Origin: Paracoccaceae bacterium
GTDB lineage: Bacteria > Pseudomonadota > Alphaproteobacteria > Rhodobacterales > Rhodobacteraceae
DNA: 51,016 nucleotides
Assembly: GCA_947468085.1 (NCBI GenBank)
Contig: CANIKY010000007.1
Location: 1-51,016 of the forward strand
Direction of reading: 5' to 3'
Below are positions 39,736-48,452 of the stretch, piece by piece; position 1 is the first letter of the stretch, and each line of letters starts with the position of its first letter. The notes under the pieces are model-generated. The model saw only the letters and a program-made list of their open reading frames with translations, did no database searches and was not told where the DNA came from. The position numbers and the translations under genes are program-made.

Positions 39736-40542
39736 ATGAACGCCCCTTACGAACTGGTTGACAGCCACTGCCACCTTGATTTCGCCGACTTTGCGCATGA
39801 ACGCGGGGCTGTGGTTGCCCGCGCGCGCGCCGCAGGCGTGGGCCGCATGGTGACGATCTGCACCAAGTTGCACCAAGAACCCGCCGTGCGTGCCATTGCC
39901 GAAACCTTTGAGGGCGTTTTTTACGCCGCAGGCACTCATCCGATGTCCGCCGCCAGCGAGCCGATGGCCACGCTGGACCAATTGGTCGCCTTGGCGCGCC
40001 ACCCCAAGTTTGTGGGCATTGGCGAGACGGGCCTAGATTACCATTACACAGCCGAAAGTGCAGAGGTGCAAAAAACCTCGTTGCGGGTGCATATCGAGGC
40101 GGCGCAAGTAACGGGGCTGCCCTTGATCATCCACGCGCGGGCCGCCGATGACGACATTGCCGCCATCTTAGCCGAAGGGATGCGTGCCAAGCCCTATGCC
40201 TGCGTGATGCACTGCTTTTCCTCGGGCGCACATCTGGCTGCGGCTGCGCTGGAGATGGGATTTTATCTGTCGATGTCGGGCATTGCGACCTTTCCCAAAA
40301 GCACCGAGCTGCGCGATATTTTCGCCGCAGCCCCCATCAACCGCATTCTTTTGGAAACCGACAGCCCCTATCTGGCCCCGATCCCGCATCGTGGCAAACG
40401 CAACGAACCCGCCTATACCGCCTTTACGGCCAAAACGGGCGCCGCACTCTATGGGGTGACTGAGGCAGAGTTTGCCGCCGTCACAACCGCGAACTTTGAT
40501 CGCCTTTTCACCCGCGCAGCTCGCAAAGCACAGGCCGCATGA
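39736..40542 (+). CDS. TatD-family metal-dependent deoxyribonuclease
   Basis: 268 residues. Metal-binding motifs: LVDSHCHLDFADF (HxH), the Glu in FVGIGETGLDYHY, His in LIIHARAADDD, His in VMHCFSSG, and Asp in ILLETDSPYLAPIPHRGKRN. TatD/YcfH enzymes act as 3'-5' DNA exonucleases and in D-Tyr-tRNA-type quality control in some cases. It lies 4 nt after holB, an arrangement common in this family, and overlaps the next gene by 4 nt. Confidence 0.94.
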   Translation: MNAPYELVDSHCHLDFADFAHERGAVVARARAAGVGRMVTICTKLHQEPAVRAIAETFEGVFYAAGTHPMSAASEPMATLDQLVALARHPKFVGIGETGLDYHYTAESAEVQKTSLRVHIEAAQVTGLPLIIHARAADDDIAAILAEGMRAKPYACVMHCFSSGAHLAAAALEMGFYLSMSGIATFPKSTELRDIFAAAPINRILLETDSPYLAPIPHRGKRNEPAYTAFTAKTGAALYGVTEAEFAAVTTANFDRLFTRAARKAQAA

Positions 40543-41348
40543 TGGCAAGTTTGCGGTTCACCATTCTGGGATGCGGGTCTTCGGGCGGGGTACCGCGATT
40601 GGGTGGTGATTGGGGCACTTGCGATCCGACCAACCCCAAAAATCGCCGCCGGCGTTGTTCGATGCTGGTCGAGCGGATCAGTGGCGATGCGCGCACAAGG
40701 GTGCTGATCGACACGTCGCCTGATATGCGCGATCAGTTGTTAGATGCGGGCGTGGGCACATTGGACGGGGTGGTCTTTACCCATTCCCACGCCGATCATA
40801 CCCACGGCATCGACGATCTGCGCCAGATCGTTTTTAACACGGGCAAACGCTTGCCCGTCTGGGCCGATGGCCCAACCGAGACTGCGCTGATTGCACGGTT
40901 TGGCTATGCCTTTTTGCAACCCAAAGACTCGCCCTATCCGCCGATTTTGGACCTAAACGCCATCTGCGATGCGCCCTTTGACGTGACAGGCCCCGCAGGC
41001 CCCATTCGCTTTTCGCCCTTCAGCGCTGACCATGGCGCCATGATCGCTTTAGGCTTTCGCATCGGGCCCTTGGCTTATCTTCCCGATGCCGTGGCCCTGC
41101 CAAAGGAAAGCTGGGCCTGTTTGGAAGGCTTGGATGTTTGGGTGGTCGATGCCCTGCGCCGCAAGCCGCACCCGACCCATGCGCATCTAGACATGACCTT
41201 GGGTTGGATAGAACAAGCCAAGCCCGCCCGCGCCGTGCTGACCAATATGCATCTGGATATGGACTACGAAACCCTGCGCGCAGAATTGCCCAAGGGCATC
41301 GACCCTGCCTATGACGGCATGACGATCACATTTGACACCATCGCCTGA
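40539..41348 (+). CDS. MBL-fold metallohydrolase (PhnP/RNase Z-like)
   Basis: 269 residues. It begins with FTILGCGSSGGVPRLGGDWG and CDPTNPKNRRRRCSMLVE, typical of the PhnP-like branch. The metal site is FTHSHADHTHGIDDLR (HxHxDH), with later ligands in FSADHGAM and VLTNMHLDMDYETLR. Members hydrolyse cyclic phosphodiesters or act on lipoate-like esters; the substrate is open. The first ATG overlaps the stop of the TatD gene (ATGA); the second ATG follows directly. Confidence 0.88.
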   Translation: MMASLRFTILGCGSSGGVPRLGGDWGTCDPTNPKNRRRRCSMLVERISGDARTRVLIDTSPDMRDQLLDAGVGTLDGVVFTHSHADHTHGIDDLRQIVFNTGKRLPVWADGPTETALIARFGYAFLQPKDSPYPPILDLNAICDAPFDVTGPAGPIRFSPFSADHGAMIALGFRIGPLAYLPDAVALPKESWACLEGLDVWVVDALRRKPHPTHAHLDMTLGWIEQAKPARAVLTNMHLDMDYETLRAELPKGIDPAYDGMTITFDTIA

Positions 41349-41349
41349 T

Positions 41350-42285
41350 ATGGGCTTGTTGTTAGACGTCATCCTGCCGGTCTTTGTCGTCATCGGGTTT
41401 GGCTATGGCATGGCCAAATGGGGCGGCATGCCCGAAAGCGTGGTAGATGCGCTCATGTGGTTTGCCCAAAGCATTGCCGTTCCTGCCCTGTTGTTTCGCC
41501 AAATCGCCCTGATCGACTTAAAAACCAGCTTTGACCCCGGACTGATCGGCAGCTTTTACGCCGGCGGGTTCTTGTGCTTTGCCGCCGGTTTTTTCGGCGC
41601 GTGGAAGCTATTTTCACGACCCTTGGAAGAAGCCGTAACAACGGGCTTTGCCTGTATGTTCTCCAACTCCTTGCTTTTGGGCCTATCCATTACAGAACGC
41701 GCCTATGGGCCTGCGGCTCTCAGCGGCAATTACGCCATCATCGCAATGCATTCTCCGATGTTCTATGCCTTTGGCATCACCTTGATGGAGCTGGTGCGCA
41801 ACCATGGGCAGGGTCTGACGGGACGGGTTCTGACGGTGAAGGTGGTTAAGGCGATTTTCAGCCAATCCTTGGTTTTGGCGATTACCTTGGGTTTTTTGGT
41901 CAACCTGTCAGGAATTGCTTTGCCCAGCGCCTTGGACGCGGCGAGTGAGATGCTGGGCAAAGCGGGTCTTCCCACGGCGCTGTTTGGTTTGGGCGGGGTG
42001 CTGAACCGCTATCGCCCCGAAGGCGACAAGGGCCTGATTGCCTTGATTGTGGGGGTGTCTTTGGTACTGCACCCCGTGACCACTTATGGTTTGGCAATGC
42101 TGTTCCAGCTGGATGTGGCAAGCCTTCGTTCGGCCACCGTCACGGCGGCCATGCCACCCGGGGCAAATGCGTATCTTTTTGCGCATTTGTATGCGACAGG
42201 GCGCAGGGCCAATGCATCGGCCGTGTTGATTGCCACCGGGTTATCGATTTTCACAGCGTGGATTTGGTTGCAGATCCTACCATAG
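41350..42285 (+). CDS. AEC-family transporter (auxin efflux carrier-like)
   Basis: 311 residues with about ten hydrophobic segments in two repeats separated by a central hydrophilic part (RNHGQGLTGRVLTVKVVKAI). It starts MGLLLDVILPVFVVIGFGYG. Typical features are the broken-helix regions FACMFSNSLLLGLSITERAY and AAMPPGANAYLFAHLYATG. Substrates in bacteria include malate, malonate or other organic anions. The ATG follows the MBL gene stop by 1 nt. It ends convergent to the agmatinase gene. Confidence 0.87.
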   Translation: MGLLLDVILPVFVVIGFGYGMAKWGGMPESVVDALMWFAQSIAVPALLFRQIALIDLKTSFDPGLIGSFYAGGFLCFAAGFFGAWKLFSRPLEEAVTTGFACMFSNSLLLGLSITERAYGPAALSGNYAIIAMHSPMFYAFGITLMELVRNHGQGLTGRVLTVKVVKAIFSQSLVLAITLGFLVNLSGIALPSALDAASEMLGKAGLPTALFGLGGVLNRYRPEGDKGLIALIVGVSLVLHPVTTYGLAMLFQLDVASLRSATVTAAMPPGANAYLFAHLYATGRRANASAVLIATGLSIFTAWIWLQILP

Positions 42286-42304
42286 GTTTTTGTTTTAAAA
42301 CCTA
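42283..42304. terminator. Bidirectional AT-rich hairpin between convergent genes
   Basis: TAGGTTTT (42283-42290) and AAAACCTA (42297-42304) form an 8-bp stem with a T-rich loop, starting inside the stop codon of the AEC gene and ending 3 bp before the agmatinase-family stop. Its A/T arms could serve both directions. Confidence 0.45.
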
Positions 42305-42306
42305 AA

Positions 42307-43263
42307 TCACCTTGCGCCGCGCGCGTGGAAGATAAAGCCTAGAAAGTTCAGCAAAACCTGCGCGGCCAAAATCGCGGTGGATTGGCTGTGGTCGTAATCA
42401 GGCGCAACCTCGACCAGATCGATCCCCACGATGTCATGGGCCTTGGCCACGGCTTGCAGCAGTTCCAACACCTCGTAATACAAAAAACCGCCGTGGCTGG
42501 GCGTGCCCGTGCCCGGCGCGATAGAGGGGCAAAAGCCGTCGATGTCGATCGTCACATAAAGCCGCGCGCCTTTGGGGATGCGGTCTGCCACGCCCTGCGG
42601 CCCAAGTGCGCGAAACTGACGTACGGACAGAATATCCGATCCCATCGCCCGCGCCACCTCGTACCCGTCGCGCGCGGTAGAAGACACGTTGCGAATGCCG
42701 ACCTGCGTTAGGCCCGTGACATAGGCTTTCTCTGCCGCACGGCGCAGGGGAGAGCCGTGCCCCACCTTCACCCCGTGGCGTTCGTCGACAAAATCCAGAT
42801 GCGCGTCGATTTGCAGGATATGGATCGGGCCTTGACCGGCAAAAGCCTCGACACAGGGGATGTTGATGGAATGATCGCCGCCAATCACCACGGGCAAAGC
42901 GCCCGCACGCAAGATCGCCTCGACCCCCTTGCGAATGTTGGCGTGGCTTTGGGCCGTCTCGGTATGCACAATATCGGCATCGCCGATATCGACGATGCGC
43001 ACCGATTGCGGCAGATATGTCGCGTCATCCTCGTGGTCATAGGCCCCCGCATGGCCAAAGCTGAACAAGGTTGACGCCTCGCGCACCGACCGCGGGCCAA
43101 AGCGGGCGCCGGCGCGAAACTGGGTGCCAAAGTCAAAAGGCGCGCCCATGACGGCGACATCGGCGTCAATCTGCCCCCAGTCTTCGACATAGGGGCGCTT
43201 GCCAAAGGTAGCGATGCCCACAAAGGGCAGGTTCAGTCGGCCAGAGTCGTAACTGTGTGCCAT
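42307..43263 (-). CDS. speB: Agmatinase / ureohydrolase family enzyme
   Basis: 318 residues. The manganese sites of the arginase fold are present: VVIGGDHSI, LQIDAHLDFVDE and VTIDIDGFCPSIAPGTGTP. It starts MAHSYDSGRLNLPFVGIATF. The family hydrolyses guanidino compounds to urea and an amine: agmatine to putrescine, or guanidinobutyrate/propionate to the amino acids. It is the last gene of a polyamine-type ABC transporter unit, 9 nt after the permease stop, so the transporter may import the guanidino substrate. Exact substrate is open. Confidence 0.88.
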   Translation of the reverse strand: MAHSYDSGRLNLPFVGIATFGKRPYVEDWGQIDADVAVMGAPFDFGTQFRAGARFGPRSVREASTLFSFGHAGAYDHEDDATYLPQSVRIVDIGDADIVHTETAQSHANIRKGVEAILRAGALPVVIGGDHSINIPCVEAFAGQGPIHILQIDAHLDFVDERHGVKVGHGSPLRRAAEKAYVTGLTQVGIRNVSSTARDGYEVARAMGSDILSVRQFRALGPQGVADRIPKGARLYVTIDIDGFCPSIAPGTGTPSHGGFLYYEVLELLQAVAKAHDIVGIDLVEVAPDYDHSQSTAILAAQVLLNFLGFIFHARGAR

Positions 43264-43272
43264 GGGGTGTCC

Positions 43273-44244
43273 CTACTGCGGCGTCATGCCGCGCAACCGT
43301 TCTGACCTGCGGCGCAGAAGTTCTACCGAGGCCAGAAGCGCAATCGACACGATCACCAAGATCGTGGCCACCGCCAAAATGGCGGGCGAGATCGCCTCGC
43401 GGATACCGTTGAACATCTGACGCGGGATGGTTTGCTGAGCGGGCCCTGCGATGAACAGCACCGCCACGACCTCGTCAAACGAGGTGACAAAGGCAAACAA
43501 GGCCCCCGAAATCACCCCCGGAAGGATCAAGGGCATCACGACCTTGAAGAACGTCACCCGTGGGTTTGCCCCCAAGGAATGCGCCGCACGGGTCAAGGAT
43601 TGGTCAAACCCCGACAGCGTCGCTGTCACGGTGATGATCACAAACGGAATGCCAAGCACCGCATGCGCCACAATCACACCCAGATGGGAATTGGCCAGAC
43701 ACCCCTTTTCTGACAGGAACGGACCGGTAAGGGTGGCAAAAACGCTGTCAGGCGGAACACAGGCTTGGGCGTAAAAAAAGCTCATCCCCACGGCGATAAT
43801 GATGATCGGAACAATCATTGGGCTGATCAGAATAGCCATGATCAGCCGGCGATAGGGCATTTCGGGGCGCGACAAGCCAAGGGCTGCGATGGTGCCCAGA
43901 ACTGTCGCCAGAACGGTGGCCCACAGCCCGACCCAGAACGAATTCTTGGCCGCCTGCACCCATGTTGCGCGTTCCCATACCAAAGCCCACCATGTGCTGT
44001 CGCGCACTGTGTCTGGCGCAGGATGGCCTAGCGTCAAGAGCGTGTCATACCAGCGCAGGGAATACCCCTGAGGATCAAACGACAGCATCTTTTCGGTAAA
44101 GCTGAAATAGGGTTCCGCGTTGAATGACAACGGCACCACAAGCAGGATAGGCGCGATCAGAAAGATGAAGATCAGGGTGCAGATGACCAGATAGGCATAG
44201 TGCCAGATCCGTTCCAAGGGCGAGGCGTAAGTTGGAAGTGCCAT
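43273..44244 (-). CDS. PotC-like ABC permease
   Basis: 323 residues, six membrane segments. It starts MALPTYASPLERIWHYAYLV and carries AAHSLGANPRVTFFKVVMPL, the EAA-type coupling loop. A periplasmic insertion of about 40 residues lies between TM1 and TM2 (FDPQGYSLRWYDTLLTLGHP and following). It pairs with the upstream PotB-like protein. Ends with an Arg-rich tail. Confidence 0.9.
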   Translation of the reverse strand: MALPTYASPLERIWHYAYLVICTLIFIFLIAPILLVVPLSFNAEPYFSFTEKMLSFDPQGYSLRWYDTLLTLGHPAPDTVRDSTWWALVWERATWVQAAKNSFWVGLWATVLATVLGTIAALGLSRPEMPYRRLIMAILISPMIVPIIIIAVGMSFFYAQACVPPDSVFATLTGPFLSEKGCLANSHLGVIVAHAVLGIPFVIITVTATLSGFDQSLTRAAHSLGANPRVTFFKVVMPLILPGVISGALFAFVTSFDEVVAVLFIAGPAQQTIPRQMFNGIREAISPAILAVATILVIVSIALLASVELLRRRSERLRGMTPQ

Positions 44245-44254
44245 GATCTGCTCC

Positions 44255-45508
44255 TTAACCCAACTTCAGGCGGTCAATGCCGACCAGCCGGTCATAAATC
44301 CAGTACAAAACCAAAATCGCCGCCAGCAGCATGGCCGCCAGCGCTGCCGCCAACGACCAGTTTGATTTGGACATGTGAAAGCTGATCAGGTTTGAAATCA
44401 GCTGCCCTTCAGCACCGCCCACCAAGGCCGGGGTGATGTAATAACCCACGGCCAGAATAAACACCAACAGCGACCCCGCCGCGATCCCGGGCAAGGTCTG
44501 TGGCAGATAGATGCGGCGGAACGTGGTCCATGATGTGGCCCCAAGGCTGCGCGCGGCACGGGCATAAGAGGGCGGAATAACCCGCATCACCGAATAAAGC
44601 GGCAAAATCATAAAGGGCAGCAAAACATGCGTCATCGCGATAATCGTGCCTGTCATGTTGTACATCATCGACAGGCGACCCTCATCCGACAAAACCCCCA
44701 TCCAGACAAGGGCGTCATTCACAATCCCTTGTTCTTGCAACAAAGCAATCCACGCCGTTGTGCGCACCAACAGCGATGTCCAGAACGGCAACAACACCAG
44801 AATCATCAAAAGCGATGATTTGGACATCGGCAAAACGGCCAGCAAATGCGCCACCGGAAAGGCCAGCAGCATGCAAATGACCGTGATGATTCCCGACACA
44901 AGGAAGGTCTTGAAAAAGAGGTACAGGTATATTCTTTGCTTATCGTCGCCACGCTGCCATCCGGTTTCGGTCAGCTTGCGGTCGGTTGCGACCTGATAGA
45001 AATCGGTCGTCCACTTTGACGCGGCGGCTTCCATTGCATACCACAACTCGGGCGCACCCCATGCATGGTCCAATGTCAGCAGCGCGGCCTTGAACGGCGG
45101 CTGCATATCGCCCGCCTCGCGTGCGCCTTTCTTGAACAGGCTGATGGTGCCGGGCACGGTATAATTGATCCGCGTGCCCGCCATGCCGGTGTTCTTGGTG
45201 GCTTGCATCTGGGCAAGGTCGGTAACCAAGGCCGCAAATGCCGCTTCGGGTGGGTTCATGTGGTCAAAATCTGAATTGGCCTGAAACCATGCGGTCAGGG
45301 TCGGCGAGGATTTTGAAAATCCATCATGCTCGACCGAGCGTTTCAACATGTAGCCAATCGGGATCAGAAAGGTCAAAAGCACGAAGATCAGAAGCGGAAA
45401 CACCAGCCAAAAGGCCTTGCGCTTTGAACGGGCTTGGGCGGCCGCAAGGGCCTCGCGCAAGGGACGGCCATCGGCAGTTTTCAAAAGCTCTGTCGTGGCC
45501 GTTGTCAT
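44255..45508 (-). CDS. PotB-like ABC permease with long periplasmic insert
   Basis: 417 residues, much longer than a typical PotB of about 280. TM1 is at about 33-55 (AFWLVFPLLIFVLLTFLIPI); TM2 starts at about 197 (YLFFKTFLVSGIITVICMLL). The roughly 140 residues between them are hydrophilic (SKSSPTLTAWFQANSDFDHM onwards) and must face the periplasm. The coupling loop is ARAARSLGATSWTTFRRIYL. Such inserts are known to me in a subset of alphaproteobacterial polyamine/opine permeases. It is followed 10 nt later by the PotC-like gene. Confidence 0.88.
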   Translation of the reverse strand: MTTATTELLKTADGRPLREALAAAQARSKRKAFWLVFPLLIFVLLTFLIPIGYMLKRSVEHDGFSKSSPTLTAWFQANSDFDHMNPPEAAFAALVTDLAQMQATKNTGMAGTRINYTVPGTISLFKKGAREAGDMQPPFKAALLTLDHAWGAPELWYAMEAAASKWTTDFYQVATDRKLTETGWQRGDDKQRIYLYLFFKTFLVSGIITVICMLLAFPVAHLLAVLPMSKSSLLMILVLLPFWTSLLVRTTAWIALLQEQGIVNDALVWMGVLSDEGRLSMMYNMTGTIIAMTHVLLPFMILPLYSVMRVIPPSYARAARSLGATSWTTFRRIYLPQTLPGIAAGSLLVFILAVGYYITPALVGGAEGQLISNLISFHMSKSNWSLAAALAAMLLAAILVLYWIYDRLVGIDRLKLG

Positions 45509-45578
45509 GCCGCGTTCCTTTTTGGGCTATTTGGGCGCGGAGATTTCCCCCCGCGCCCTGTTTTGGGCCTTGACCCGA

Positions 45579-46649
45579 TTATTGCGCCAACCAAGCTTGG
45601 AAACGCTCGTTCAGTTCTGCGTCATGGTCGACCCAGAAGTCTGCCGACGACAGCAGCGCGTTGGTCAGGTTTTCAGGCGCGGTCGGCAGGTGCGGTGCCA
45701 TCACCGTCTTGCCGTCCTTATAGATGATCTCTTCGGCCATCGACGACTTGCGGGCCGGGCCGTAAGAGATCTGCTGCGCAGAGGCACGCAGGCCTTCGGT
45801 GGATGTTGCGAACGCAATGAATTCCATCGCATCAGCCATGTTCGGCGCGCCCTTTGGAACAACGAACATTTCGTTCTCGTAGACCTGACCATCCCAGACG
45901 ATCTGGAATGGCTTGCCTTCGTTCATCGCAGCAGCAAACAGACGGCCGTTGTAAGCCGTGGTCATGACAACTTCGCCGTCAGCCAAAAGCTGCGGCGCCT
46001 GAGAGCCTGCTTCCCACCAAACAACATCCGCTTTGATGCTGTCGAGTTTGGCGAAGGCGCGATCCACGCCCTCAGGGGTCGACAGCACCGCATAAACTTC
46101 GCCAACCGGAACGCCGTCACCAATCAAGGCAAACTCCAGAACAGCTTTGGCCGACTTGTGCAGGCCGCGCTTGCCCGGGAACTTGGCAAGGTCGAAGAAA
46201 TCAGCCGCGGTTGCCGGAGCGGCACCGGTAAACTTGGTAGTGTCAAAGCCGTAGACGTTGGCCCAGATGTCGGTCGACACCGCGCATTCGGTCACAGCGC
46301 CAGCCAAGAAGTCGTCAGCTGCGGGCGTGCCATCGGGGGCGGCCGGCAGGCTGGCCACGTTGATTGGCTCTAGCATACCTTCGTCGCAAAGACGAATGCC
46401 GTCGGCATATTCGACCGAGGCCACGTCAACGGTAACGTTGCCAGCTTCGACCATCGCCTTGATCGCCGGAGCAGGGTTGTCGCTATCCACCATGATAGTG
46501 GCTTTGCCGGTGGCCGCGATGAACGGCTTCACAAAGGCTTCGGTCTGGGCTTCGCCGTAAGCGCCGCCCCACGACATCACCGTGATATCGGCGTTTGCCG
46601 CAACGGCAAAACCGGTCAGCGCGGTGGACAGGATTAGGATCTTCTTCAT
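45579..46649 (-). CDS. PotD-like periplasmic binding protein
   Basis: 356 residues. The signal peptide MKKILILSTALTGFAVAANA is followed by DITVMSWGGAYGEAQTEAFV, a start typical of polyamine/putrescine-type binding proteins. Later parts include KATIMVDSDNPAPAIKAMVE, and VVMTTAYNGRLFAAAMNEGK with FQIVWDGQVYENEMFVVPKG. The ATG at 46649 is favoured over one at 46661 because it gives a standard signal peptide. It lies between the ATPase and the permease genes. Confidence 0.9.
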   Translation of the reverse strand: MKKILILSTALTGFAVAANADITVMSWGGAYGEAQTEAFVKPFIAATGKATIMVDSDNPAPAIKAMVEAGNVTVDVASVEYADGIRLCDEGMLEPINVASLPAAPDGTPAADDFLAGAVTECAVSTDIWANVYGFDTTKFTGAAPATAADFFDLAKFPGKRGLHKSAKAVLEFALIGDGVPVGEVYAVLSTPEGVDRAFAKLDSIKADVVWWEAGSQAPQLLADGEVVMTTAYNGRLFAAAMNEGKPFQIVWDGQVYENEMFVVPKGAPNMADAMEFIAFATSTEGLRASAQQISYGPARKSSMAEEIIYKDGKTVMAPHLPTAPENLTNALLSSADFWVDHDAELNERFQAWLAQ

Positions 46650-46685
46650 GCAACTCTCCATGTTGTACGGTAGCTTGGTTTTGTT

Positions 46686-46739
46686 CAGTTCAGTTTCGTG
46701 CAGTTCAGTTTCGTGGCAGCCAAGTGTTCAATGACACTT
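46686..46739. repeat. Tandem 15-bp repeat and small hairpin between potA-like and potD-like genes
   Basis: CAGTTCAGTTTCGTG occurs twice head-to-tail (46686-46700 and 46701-46715). It is followed by a 6-bp hairpin AAGTGT/ACACTT (46722-46739) right at the ATPase stop codon. Confidence 0.8.
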
Positions 46740-46740
46740 C

Positions 46741-47865
46741 TCAAGGGTCAAGCGCACGGGCATCTTGGGGATGCCAGCCGACCTTGATCTTTTCGCCCGG
46801 CACAAGGACACGCTGGCCTTGGGCGTTGCGGGCTTTGATGACGAAATCTTCGGACCCTGCAACGCGCAGCCGGGTGCGAAAGAGATCGCCCATATAGATA
46901 AATTCCAGAACTTCCGCATCGATCGTATGCACGCCTGCGGGCATCATCTCGGGCTTGAATTCCACCCGTTCAGGACGAATGGACACCACAGTTTTTGCAC
47001 CGATCGTGGTGACATTGACGGGGGTGGCGTCAATCACCTCTCCGGTCGCCAAACGCACCAGACAGCGACCACCGCTGATGTCTTCAATTACCCCCGCCAA
47101 GCGGTTGTTTTCGCCGATAAATTGCGCGACAAAGCTGTTGTCGGGGCGTTCATACAGATCTTGTGGGGTGGCCAGTTGCTGGATGCGCCCATCGTTGAAG
47201 ACGGCGACACGGTCTGACATCGTCAGCGCCTCGCCCTGATCATGGGTCACATAAACCACCGTGATGCCAAGGCTTTCGTGCAGGTGCTTGATTTCAAACT
47301 GCATATGCTCGCGCAGTTGCTTGTCCAAGGCCCCCAAGGGTTCGTCCATCAAAACCAAGGCCGGGTCAAACACCAAAGCCCGCGCCAAGGCGATGCGTTG
47401 CTGTTGGCCGCCCGAAAGCTGTGCGGGACGCCGGTTCAGGAAGGCCCCCATCTGCACCATATCCAAGGCACGTTTCACCTTGGCCTCGCGTTGGTCACGC
47501 GCCATGCCGCGCACTTCTAGCGGAAAGGACAGATTTTCGCCGACTGTCATATGCGGAAAAAGGGCGTAGTTCTGAAACACCATCCCAATGCCGCGCTTGT
47601 GCGGTGGCACTTGGTTGATCGGGCGACCGTCCAGCGTGATCTCACCGTGCGTGGCCGTTTCAAAGCCGGCCAGCATCATAAGGCACGTGGTTTTGCCCGA
47701 CCCAGACGGCCCCAGCATCGTCACGAATTCGCCTTTGCCAATGGCAAGGTTCAAATCCTTGACCACCAACGACACGCCATCATAGCTTTTTTGCACATGG
47801 TCGAACACGACAAACGCCGTGCCGGCGCTCGGCTTGCCACCCAATTGAGCGCTAGACTGTGTCAC
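46741..47865 (-). CDS. potA: PotA-like ABC ATPase
   Basis: 374 residues. Walker A LGPSGSGKTTCLMMLAGFET, Q-loop [12 protein letters not shown], signature LSGGQQQRIALARAL, Walker B LVLMDEPLGALDK, H-loop VTHDQGEAL. The C-terminal TOBE domain covers the last 120 residues (SIRPERVEFKPEM). First gene of the five-gene transport and agmatinase-family unit, behind a candidate promoter at 47907-47936. GGGGAGA lies upstream of the ATG. Confidence 0.92.
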   Translation of the reverse strand: MTQSSAQLGGKPSAGTAFVVFDHVQKSYDGVSLVVKDLNLAIGKGEFVTMLGPSGSGKTTCLMMLAGFETATHGEITLDGRPINQVPPHKRGIGMVFQNYALFPHMTVGENLSFPLEVRGMARDQREAKVKRALDMVQMGAFLNRRPAQLSGGQQQRIALARALVFDPALVLMDEPLGALDKQLREHMQFEIKHLHESLGITVVYVTHDQGEALTMSDRVAVFNDGRIQQLATPQDLYERPDNSFVAQFIGENNRLAGVIEDISGGRCLVRLATGEVIDATPVNVTTIGAKTVVSIRPERVEFKPEMMPAGVHTIDAEVLEFIYMGDLFRTRLRVAGSEDFVIKARNAQGQRVLVPGEKIKVGWHPQDARALDP

Positions 47866-47906
47866 CCTTTTCTCCCCATCGACGTGGCCGTTGGTCGGCC
47901 TTGATG

Positions 47907-47936
47907 CTTATAAGTTAAGCCTCTGCCTAACATCAA
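47907..47936 (-). promoter_or_regulatory. Candidate promoter of the polyamine-type operon
   Basis: On the minus strand TTGATG (47936-47931), an 18-bp spacer and TATAAG (47912-47907) lie 41 bp before the ATPase ATG. Confidence 0.4.
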
Positions 47937-48227
47937 TGCAATTGGCTTGCATAATAACAAGGCTAGCCACGGCAAAGGCCCGACGATCAGTCTTTTTGCG
48001 CCGAATTTGTTGATGGGAACGCCAAAGTGACCAGAAAATAGGCGTTTGTGACGCGATCGAGCAAAGGCTTAAAGGCTGGCCGATGGGCGCCTTCCGCTAG
48101 GCCTGCGATTCGTGGGTTGGGGGATGCCGCCGCGAAAGCCGTCAGTTCAAGTGTAGCGACATCTGCCGAGCGTTTGCGCGGTTTTCATCGGCAAATACGT
48201 AAGTTTTTTTGAAAAGCCCGGCCGGAT
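47937..48227. other. Intergenic stretch between the pot-like operon and tRNA-Leu
   Basis: About 290 bp with no frame that looks like a gene. It should hold the end of the tRNA-Leu transcript: on the minus strand TCCGGCCGGGCTTTT follows the tRNA, a weak terminator at best. I see no conserved RNA motif. Confidence 0.4.
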
Positions 48228-48314
48228 TGGTGCGGATGAAAGGACTCGAACCTTCACTCCGATTAAAGAACAGCGACCTCAACGCTGCGCGTCTACCAAT
48301 TCCGCCACATCCGC
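48228..48314 (-). tRNA. tRNA-Leu (anticodon GAG)
   Basis: An 87-nt type II tRNA on the minus strand. Acceptor GCGGATG/CATCCGC with encoded ACCA, D-arm GTGGCGGAATTGGTAGACGC typical of tRNA-Leu, anticodon stem CAGCG/CGCTG around TTGAGGT (anticodon GAG, reading CUU/CUC), long variable arm, and T arm with GGTTCGAGTCC. Confidence 0.95.
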
Positions 48315-48452
48315 ATTGATCCGGCTCGGGGTGTGGGCGTGATAACGAAGGCCGCGCGCGAAGGAAAGAGGTTTTATGGGAAGTACCCGCACCTTTTGCA
48401 GGATAAGGGCAGCGCACTGGACGGGCACAGTCGAGGGGGATATTAACGCGAT

